A DNA stretch of 5,679 nt from Desulfuromonadales bacterium (GTDB lineage: Bacteria; Desulfobacterota; Desulfuromonadia; Desulfuromonadales; BM103), in contig DAOVNV010000158.1 in the NCBI GenBank assembly GCA_030630015.1, forward strand, positions 1 through 5,679, written 5' to 3'. Shown piece by piece: positions 1-4,392 of the stretch. A program made the translations under genes and the position numbers. Position 1 is the first letter of the stretch. Every line of letters starts with the position of its first letter. Under the pieces are notes generated by a model, which saw nothing but the letters and a program-made list of their open reading frames with translations, searched no databases and was not told the DNA's origin.

Positions 1-121
1 ATTCAGCATCTCAGCTAGGGCATGTGGTCTACAGCTATTGCCTGCGTCCAATGTTGTCACTTAACTTCCCGCATCCAACAGCTATAGCCCACATGCTGTG
101 CTGTTAGTCAGGTAGCTGAAT
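1..121. repeat. Large imperfect inverted repeat in the upstream non-coding region
   Basis: The inner arms are 20-40 and 76-96. They pair over 21 positions with three mismatches (18/21) around a 35-base centre. The core GCATGTGG at 20-27 matches CCACATGC at 89-96. A second, outer pair is ATTCAGC at 1-7 and GCTGAAT at 115-121. A smaller pair inside, TGCG (43-46) with CGCA (70-73), could extend the fold. Two of the three arm mismatches become G-U pairs if the minus strand is transcribed, so a minus-strand RNA would fold better. The repeat starts at the window edge and may extend to the left. It could be a mobile miniature element, a folded non-coding RNA, an integron-type recombination site or an intergenic repeat family. 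No diagnostic core sites were found to choose between them. The pairing is seen directly; the function is unknown. Confidence 0.6.
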
Positions 122-146
122 AGTTACGATGTGATCTGTACTTTTG

Positions 147-178
147 TTGAACCTGGCACCGTGAGTCTCCGCTATTTA
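147..178 (+). promoter_or_regulatory. Possible promoter for the decarboxylase-ATPase operon
   Basis: A TTGAAC box at 147-152 resembles a sigma-70 -35 element. An AT-rich TATTTA at 173-178 could serve as the -10, but the spacing of 20 bases is longer than the ideal 17. It is the best sigma-70-like pair seen in the 199 bases upstream of the operon and it overlaps the 155-189 inverted repeat. The match is weak and is offered as a candidate only. Confidence 0.25.
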
Positions 179-189
179 ATCACGGGGCC
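155..189. promoter_or_regulatory. Inverted repeat upstream of the malonyl-CoA decarboxylase gene (possible operator or leader hairpin)
   Basis: GGCACCGTGA (155-164) pairs with TCACGGGGCC (180-189) at nine of ten positions, with 15 bases between the arms. It lies 31 bases before the chosen start codon and covers the candidate -10 region. That is a typical place for a repressor site, or for a hairpin in the 5' leader. There is no T-run after it, so it does not look like an intrinsic terminator. The repeat is seen; the regulatory role is inferred from position. Confidence 0.4.
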
Positions 190-211
190 AAGTTGAAATA
201 TGCCTACTTTT

Positions 212-217
212 GGAGAG
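212..217 (+). promoter_or_regulatory. Ribosome-binding site that decides the decarboxylase start
   Basis: GGAGAG lies five bases (counted from GGAG) before the ATG at 221. The in-frame ATG at 200 has no comparable site. This favours the shorter, 489-residue protein. Confidence 0.6.
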
Positions 218-220
218 AAC

Positions 221-1690
221 ATGAGCCCAAGGTTTATGCCTTCCTGGCAAATTCTGCAGCGGGCCTGGCGCGACTGGCGCAAGGCAGGTGGCCCGCCCGA
301 GGTTTCTCCAGGATTGCTCCCGGAAGAAGGGAATCGTGTCGAAGCCCTCATGTCTGAATGTCTGGCGGCCCGTCACGGTGAAGTCTCAGCACGTCAGCAT
401 GCCGCCGCACTCGGCGAACTTTACCTGACTCTCGATATGACGGGACGACGGCGTTTCCTGGAAATCCTGGCCAGCCGTTTTTCCGTCGATCAGGAGGCGG
501 TCAGACAGGCGGCCCGTCAGTTGTCCGAGAGCGAAGGCGGTGAGGCTTTCAGCCAACAGACCCGTTTGTTGCGTGAGGCGCTGGTTCCGCCCCGGCAGCA
601 GCTCATGCAGCAGTTCAATGCCCTGCCGCAGGGGGGCAAGTTCCTGATCGACATGCGTGCCGACCTGCTGGGTTTTTTACCCGGTTCGCCGGAACTTGCG
701 AGCCTCGATTATGACCTGAAACAGTTGTTGGCCACCTGGTTTGATGTCGGGTTCCTCCAGGTGGAACGCATCACCTGGCAAAGCCCGGCCGCGCTGCTGG
801 AGAAGCTGATGGCTTATGAGGCGGTCCATGCCATCGATTCCTGGCGGGAGCTGCATCACCGTCTCGAATCGGATCGTCACTGTTATGCTTTTTTTCACCC
901 GGTCTTACCGGATGAACCACTCATTTTCATCGAAGTTGCCCTCGTGGAAGGGCTTTCAACCAGTATTCAGAATCTGCTTGACGAGGATATTCCAGAAATC
1001 GATCCGGCAAAGGCAGACACGGCCATCTTCTATTCGATTTCCAATACCCAGGCGGGTCTCAAGGGGATCAGTTTCGGCCCCTTCCTGATCAAGAAGGTGG
1101 TCGACTCCCTGCGTGGGGAACTTCCCAACCTGAAGACCTTTTCAACCCTCTCGCCAATCCCCGGATTCCACCGTTGGCTGGAGTCCATGCTGGAGGCTGG
1201 TCCGTTCGAGGGAGAGGGCGATCCTTTCAGCGACGCGCTGGTCGAAGCGGCGCGGGTGCTCGGGGTTGAGGCAACCCTGCCTGCAGTGCTTGATGATTTG
1301 CGCTGGATGGAGCACCCGGAGATCTCCGCCGCCCTCAAAGAGCCGCTGCTGATTTTGTGTGCACGCTACCTGCACGAGCGCAGGGACAAGGACGGAGCGC
1401 CGCTCGATCCGGTGGCCCGCTTCCATCTCGGTAATGGCGCGCGTATCGAGCAGATCAACTGGCAGGGCGATGTCTCCGTCAAAGGAATGCAGGAGGCCTG
1501 CGGGTTGATGGTCAATTACCTGTACCGTCTTGATGAGATCGAACAGAATATCGAGGCCTACGCCACGGACAAGCAGATTGCTGCCGCTGCGCGGGTGCGC
1601 AACCTGATGCGTGACGACGGGCCGTCACGGGGGCACCTGGCTGGCCTGTGGCGCCTGCTGTCGGCAAGCCGGGGCAACGGAGCCTCCTAG
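221..1690 (+). CDS. Malonyl-CoA decarboxylase (MCD/MatA family)
   Basis: Converts malonyl-CoA to acetyl-CoA and CO2 in the cytoplasm, removing malonyl-CoA or serving as the last step of malonate use. The 489-residue length suits the family (the human enzyme is about 493). Residues about 60-160 correspond to the helical N-terminal domain and about 165-435 to the GNAT-like catalytic domain. Recognisable family blocks are HPVLPDEPLIFIEVAL (226-241), the SISNTQAGLKGI block (272-283), TFSTLSPIPGF (306-316) and RFHLGNGA (400-407). By comparison with the human Ser/His pair, Ser311 and His402 are the predicted catalytic residues; their spacing of 91 is close to the human 94. All key motifs are intact. 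There is no peroxisomal SKL tail, as expected in a bacterium. The start at 221 is chosen for its ribosome-binding site; ATG 200 would add seven residues. The DUF815 ATPase gene follows after eight bases, so the two are co-transcribed. No malonyl-CoA synthetase or malonate transporter gene is in view. Confidence 0.93.
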   Translation: MSPRFMPSWQILQRAWRDWRKAGGPPEVSPGLLPEEGNRVEALMSECLAARHGEVSARQHAAALGELYLTLDMTGRRRFLEILASRFSVDQEAVRQAARQLSESEGGEAFSQQTRLLREALVPPRQQLMQQFNALPQGGKFLIDMRADLLGFLPGSPELASLDYDLKQLLATWFDVGFLQVERITWQSPAALLEKLMAYEAVHAIDSWRELHHRLESDRHCYAFFHPVLPDEPLIFIEVALVEGLSTSIQNLLDEDIPEIDPAKADTAIFYSISNTQAGLKGISFGPFLIKKVVDSLRGELPNLKTFSTLSPIPGFHRWLESMLEAGPFEGEGDPFSDALVEAARVLGVEATLPAVLDDLRWMEHPEISAALKEPLLILCARYLHERRDKDGAPLDPVARFHLGNGARIEQINWQGDVSVKGMQEACGLMVNYLYRLDEIEQNIEAYATDKQIAAAARVRNLMRDDGPSRGHLAGLWRLLSASRGNGAS

Positions 1691-1695
1691 GAGAG
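1689..1695 (+). promoter_or_regulatory. Ribosome-binding site overlapping the decarboxylase stop codon
   Basis: AGGAGAG begins inside the TAG stop (1688-1690) and sits five bases (from GGAG) before the ATG at 1699. This overlap suggests coupled translation of the two genes. It also decides the ATPase start over the in-frame ATG at 1648, which lies inside the decarboxylase gene and has no site. Confidence 0.65.
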
Positions 1696-1698
1696 ACC

Positions 1699-2589
1699 AT
1701 GCAATTGAAACCGGAAGTCGTCGCACAACTCGAGAGGGTCCTCGCTTCGGTGGAGCAGCTTCTACCCCCGGCGGTCGGAGTGATCGACTGGGCGGAAGTT
1801 CGGGCTGCCAATTGGCGCTGTCATTCCTTTTCAGGATGCCTGGAGCCGATTGCCGAAATCGACAAGATCTCTCTGGATGATCTGCTCGGCATCGAGCGGC
1901 AGAAGAAAATCCTCACGGAGAACACCCTGCAGTTCATCAAGGGCTACCCGGCCAACAATGTCCTGCTTTGGGGCTCCCGCGGTACCGGCAAATCCTCCCT
2001 GGTCAGGGCTCTGCTGAACAACTACGCCGACCAAGGCTTACGCATCATCCAGGTTGACAAGAACGATTTGAATCATCTCTCGGACATCTTCGTGCAGATC
2101 GGTGAACAGCCCTATCGCTTCATCATCCTTTGCGACGACCTGTCCTTCGAGCCGGGCGATCCGGGCTACAAGGTCCTCAAGAGTGTGCTGGACGGGTCGG
2201 TTTACGCGTCGCCCGAGAATGTGCTGATTTACGTGACCTCCAACCGGCGCCACCTGTTGCCTGAATATTTCAAGGACAACCTGGGTGCGAAGATGGTGGA
2301 AGGAGAGATCCATCACGGCGAATCGGTCGAGGAGAAGATCTCCTTGTCCGACCGATTCGGCCTCTGGGTTTCCTTCCGGGTCCTCAAGCAGGAGCGCTAT
2401 CTCGAAGTCGTCAAGAAAACGGTGGCTCGCATCTGTCGGGAGCATGGGCTGGAGCCGCTCTGGGATGATGAACTGTCCCGGGCGGCGATCAAGTGGTCGC
2501 ATGAAAAGAGTAAGCGTTGCGGCCGTACGGCACTGCAGTTCTCGCGTTACTGGGTGGGGCAGCACCTGTTGATACGCTCGGATCAGTAG
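1699..2589 (+). CDS. DUF815-family AAA-type ATP-binding protein
   Basis: This is a 296-residue soluble P-loop ATPase with no signal peptide or membrane segment. Walker A is GSRGTGKS at 92-99 (Lys98). Walker B is FIILCDD at 141-147, followed by LSFE. A sensor-1-like TSNRRHL lies at 180-186, and an Arg-containing CGRTALQFSRYW stretch near the C-terminus could hold the sensor-2 arginine. The order and spacing of these blocks match the DUF815 family (PF05673), whose members are widespread but have no settled function; their fold suggests remodelling or loading of a protein partner. Residues 1-60 form the variable N-terminal part that precedes the ATPase core. The gene is tightly coupled to malonyl-CoA decarboxylase, so its partner may be that enzyme, but this is inference from position only. 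The last seven bases overlap the end of the convergent ghrA relic. The family call is strong; the role is unknown. Confidence 0.88.
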   Translation: MQLKPEVVAQLERVLASVEQLLPPAVGVIDWAEVRAANWRCHSFSGCLEPIAEIDKISLDDLLGIERQKKILTENTLQFIKGYPANNVLLWGSRGTGKSSLVRALLNNYADQGLRIIQVDKNDLNHLSDIFVQIGEQPYRFIILCDDLSFEPGDPGYKVLKSVLDGSVYASPENVLIYVTSNRRHLLPEYFKDNLGAKMVEGEIHHGESVEEKISLSDRFGLWVSFRVLKQERYLEVVKKTVARICREHGLEPLWDDELSRAAIKWSHEKSKRCGRTALQFSRYWVGQHLLIRSDQ

Positions 2590-2716
2590 CCGCGTTCGGG
2601 GTCAACCCGGTTGAGAAGGGGCTCCTCTCTGAACACGTCGAGCAGGGCCCCTGAGAGCCGGCCGGAGTCGAGCACGGCGAGCAGGTCCTCCTCCACCAGA
2701 TGTCGGCCACGTACAT
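2583..2716 (-). pseudogene. ghrA: Relic of a GhrA-type glyoxylate/hydroxypyruvate reductase gene
   Basis: Read on the minus strand, the stretch from 2714 down to 2616 encodes a segment starting VRGRHLVEEDLLAVLDSG and ending ALLDVFREEPL. This is the conserved C-terminal NAD-domain segment of D-isomer-specific 2-hydroxyacid dehydrogenases of the GhrA type. It runs straight into LNRVDPERGY and a TGA stop, which matches the very end of GhrA (E. coli ends QVDRARGY). The roughly 44 residues that normally lie between the two pieces, including the TPH block with the catalytic His, are missing in frame. Homology also stops upstream of about 2716, so the N-terminal catalytic part and most of the NAD domain are gone. 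The open frame does continue to an ATG at 2921, but that part has no family resemblance and no ribosome-binding site. It cannot be an active reductase. The preserved end overlaps the ATPase gene stop by seven bases, so the convergent arrangement is probably ancestral. Confidence 0.75.
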
Positions 2717-2863
2717 GTCGTTGCCTTTTTATGAAATCAGCGATGCACAGGGTATAAACCTTCTCCTGCGGTGGAGACAAGTTTTGACCAGATCCTTCGT
2801 CATTGCAGCTTTGGCCTGAAGTCCATAATTCTTGATGATACGTGGCTGCAGGAAACTCGCAAA
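2717..2863. other. Non-coding spacer with no recognised feature
   Basis: Between the ghrA relic and the lipoprotein promoter region the sequence becomes more AT-rich. No family resemblance was seen in any frame, and no RNA gene or intrinsic terminator. It may be further decayed ghrA sequence or replacement DNA; nothing recognisable remains. Confidence 0.4.
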
Positions 2864-2894
2864 TCTGCAAATTAATGATACACATTAATATAAG
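2864..2894 (+). promoter_or_regulatory. Candidate promoter with a palindrome, upstream of the lipoprotein-rhombosortase operon
   Basis: A perfect 7-bp inverted repeat, ATTAATG (2871-2877) and CATTAAT (2883-2889) around ATACA, lies 66 bases before the lipoprotein ATG. It almost exactly fills the gap between a weak -35-like CTGCAA (2865-2870) and a -10-like TATAAG (2889-2894), an 18-base spacer. TAATAT at 2886-2891 is an alternative -10. A palindrome in the spacer is a common place for a regulator to bind. The palindrome is seen; the promoter boxes are weak and AT-rich DNA makes chance matches easy. Confidence 0.35.
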
Positions 2895-2954
2895 GATGTT
2901 GTCTGGCAATTCATTTTTCATCGGTTTTACAGAAGCGTGCCCGGGAGGAAAGAT

Positions 2955-3803
2955 ATGAAATCGACACGTCGCGTATTCATCTTCTTAATCAGCTTGTTGC
3001 TGATAGGCACTCTGATCGGTTGTGCGGAACTCTATGGCAGTAGGAAAAATCGGTATGCCAGCAGCACCGTTGAGTATCTTTATCCCAAACAAGAGGTTGT
3101 GGAAGTTCCCACGATACCACACCTCTCTTTGCCTCTTCGGGTGGGCGTTGCTTTTGTTCCGGAATCGGGAGGTTTTCGTGGCAAATCAAGGCTGAGTGAA
3201 AAGGACAAGATGGACCTGATGGACCGGATTGCCTCCGAATTCAGGAAACTGCCCTTTGTCAAGGACATCGAAATCATCCCTTCTGTCTATCTCACCAGAG
3301 GGGGTGGATTTACGAATCTGGACCAGATCAGGACTATGTACGGTATTGATGCGATGGCCCTCCTTTCATACGATCAGGTCCAGCATACGGATGAGGGCCT
3401 GCTGTCGCTTTCCTACTGGACGATTGTGGGTGCGTACCTCATCAAGGGAGAGAAAAACGACACGAACACAATGGTCGATGCCGCTGTGTATGACGTTGCC
3501 AGCAGAAAGATGCTTTTCCGGGCGCCGGGAACGCATCACATCAAAAGCTCTGCAACTCTGGTGAACCTGTCCGAACGGCTTCGCATTGACTCGTTGGAGG
3601 GATTTCGCGCAGCGTCAGATGATCTTGTCGTAAATCTACAGAGCGAACTGGAGCGTTTTAAGGTAAAGGTTAAAGAGATGCCCAAGGAATATGTTGTGGA
3701 GCATAAACCTGGCTACACAGGAGGGGGGAGTATGGGGGGTGGTTTCACACTGCTCCTGCTCGGCCTGGGAGGGCTGGCTCTATGGCGCGGCCGGAATCGT
3801 TAG
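2955..3803 (+). CDS. Rhombotarget lipoprotein with a C-terminal GlyGly-CTERM tail
   Basis: This 282-residue exported lipoprotein has a basic N-terminus (KSTRR), a hydrophobic stretch (7-21) and a lipobox LIGC, with Cys23 as the predicted lipidated residue. The next residues are Ala-Glu, not Asp, which favours outer-membrane sorting. Residues 24-255 form the extracytoplasmic domain of unknown fold. The last 27 residues (256-282) are a GlyGly-CTERM signal: GGGSMGGG, a hydrophobic helix (264-277) and a basic end (RGRNR). This double-ended design, placed directly before a rhombosortase gene, matches the 'rhombotarget lipoprotein' family. Its function is not established; it may be a substrate of the protease or help it recognise targets. 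The ATG at 2955 has a strong GGAGG (2944-2948) six bases upstream, so the in-frame GTG at 2937 is not needed. The gene overlaps the rhombosortase gene by 22 bases, implying coupled translation. Confidence 0.85.
   Translation: MKSTRRVFIFLISLLLIGTLIGCAELYGSRKNRYASSTVEYLYPKQEVVEVPTIPHLSLPLRVGVAFVPESGGFRGKSRLSEKDKMDLMDRIASEFRKLPFVKDIEIIPSVYLTRGGGFTNLDQIRTMYGIDAMALLSYDQVQHTDEGLLSLSYWTIVGAYLIKGEKNDTNTMVDAAVYDVASRKMLFRAPGTHHIKSSATLVNLSERLRIDSLEGFRAASDDLVVNLQSELERFKVKVKEMPKEYVVEHKPGYTGGGSMGGGFTLLLLGLGGLALWRGRNR
3720..3800 (+). other. GlyGly-CTERM sorting signal coding segment, with two G6 runs
   Basis: This encodes lipoprotein residues 256-282: the Gly-rich recognition motif, one membrane helix and an Arg-rich end, the three parts of a GlyGly-CTERM tail. 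Cleavage is expected in or near the Gly-rich part or the start of the helix. The DNA holds two runs of six G at 3723-3728 and 3734-3739. Slippage there would replace the anchor by the -1 frame, which stays open into the rhombosortase gene. Confidence 0.75.
3768..3772 (+). promoter_or_regulatory. Ribosome-binding site for rhombosortase inside the lipoprotein gene
   Basis: GGAGG at 3768-3772 lies nine bases before the ATG at 3782, within the codons for the lipoprotein membrane helix. It supports this start and an overlapping, coupled reading of the two genes. Confidence 0.55.
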
Positions 3804-4390
3804 TCTCCAAAATCCCGGTGGTCACGCTATTTTTCGTGTGCGCCTCGCTGATCACCTATGGTTGGCCATATTTGTCAGAACTGCTTGTGTATGACCGCCA
3901 GGCGATTCTCGAGGGAGAACTATGGAGAATCTTCACCGCTCCCCTCGTGCACTTTTCAACGAGCCATCTCTTCTGGAATCTGCTGGTGTTTGCAGCGGCG
4001 GGTTGGGTGGCCGAAACGACGGAATCCCGAGGTTTCTGGATTGTTTGCGGTTTTTCGGCCATTTCCCCTGGATTGATCTTTTTGTGGGCTTCGCCAGAAT
4101 TAATACGTTACGGCGGACTATCCGGTTTGGCCAGCGGGGCCGTCGCCTATCTGTGTCTTTGCAAGGCAATGACGACTGGCAAACACAAGCTCCTCTGGCT
4201 GACTATTCTTGTGCTTATTGGTGTAAAAATAATGATTGAAGTCACCACAGCCAACCCGATATTTGTGCGGACTGGCACGCCATTTCATGTTCTTCCCGCA
4301 GCACACTTTTGGGGGTGTGTCGGAGCCCTGGTCGCATTAGCGTGGAGTCGGCCCAACAAGGAGCTTCAGACGGATGTGACAGGCTCCTAA
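3782..4390 (+). CDS. rrtA: Rhombosortase (rhomboid-family intramembrane serine protease)
   Basis: This 202-residue polytopic inner-membrane protease is predicted to cleave GlyGly-CTERM tails of exported proteins; in Vibrio cholerae the enzyme processes VesB and similar proteins. Hydrophobic segments lie near 11-31, 54-77, 85-103, 112-128, 137-152 and 170-188. Rhomboid hallmarks are GELWR (45-49), H57, the HLFWN motif (62-66), GLSG with the nucleophile Ser114 (112-115), and His175 in HFWG as the second catalytic residue. The Ser-His pair and short length fit the rhombosortase branch rather than the longer GlpG type. The start at 3782 is supported by GGAGG upstream and lies inside the lipoprotein gene. 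The C-terminal NKELQTDVTGS, after the last helix, is polar and looks like an added tail. The stop is two bases from the stop of the convergent glpD gene. The preceding lipoprotein is the obvious partner; other substrates must be encoded elsewhere. Confidence 0.9.
   Translation: MARPESLVSKIPVVTLFFVCASLITYGWPYLSELLVYDRQAILEGELWRIFTAPLVHFSTSHLFWNLLVFAAAGWVAETTESRGFWIVCGFSAISPGLIFLWASPELIRYGGLSGLASGAVAYLCLCKAMTTGKHKLLWLTILVLIGVKIMIEVTTANPIFVRTGTPFHVLPAAHFWGCVGALVALAWSRPNKELQTDVTGS
4359..4388. repeat. Short inverted repeat at the 3' end of the rhombosortase gene
   Basis: AGGAGC (4359-4364) and GCTCCT (4383-4388) form a perfect 6-bp repeat with an 18-base loop. It lies in the last codons of the rhombosortase gene, next to the convergent glpD end. 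There is no T-run after it on either strand, so a conventional intrinsic terminator is unlikely. It may weakly slow transcription, or be a remnant of a recombination site. Confidence 0.3.
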
Positions 4391-4392
4391 TA

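Noticed and set aside
154..170. TGGCAC upstream of the decarboxylase as a sigma-54 promoter
   Set aside because: The -12 TTGC element is absent at the required spacing; the bases there read GTCT.
200..220. ATG at 200 as the start of malonyl-CoA decarboxylase
   Set aside because: It has no ribosome-binding site, while ATG 221 has GGAGAG at good spacing.
2038..2565. A 175-codon minus-strand open frame inside the ATPase gene
   Set aside because: It is antisense to a clearly real P-loop ATPase, resembles no known family, and long antisense frames are common in GC-rich genes.
2583..2921. A complete 112-residue minus-strand gene
   Set aside because: Only the C-terminal third resembles a family (GhrA), it has an internal deletion, and the ATG at 2921 has no ribosome-binding site. 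It is treated as a pseudogene.
2937..2954. GTG at 2937 as the lipoprotein start
   Set aside because: The ATG at 2955 has a strong GGAGG six bases upstream and gives a normal lipoprotein signal; the extension would be translated from within or before that site.
4359..4388. AGGAGC/GCTCCT repeat as an intrinsic terminator
   Set aside because: The stem is only six pairs with an 18-base loop, and no T-run follows on either strand.
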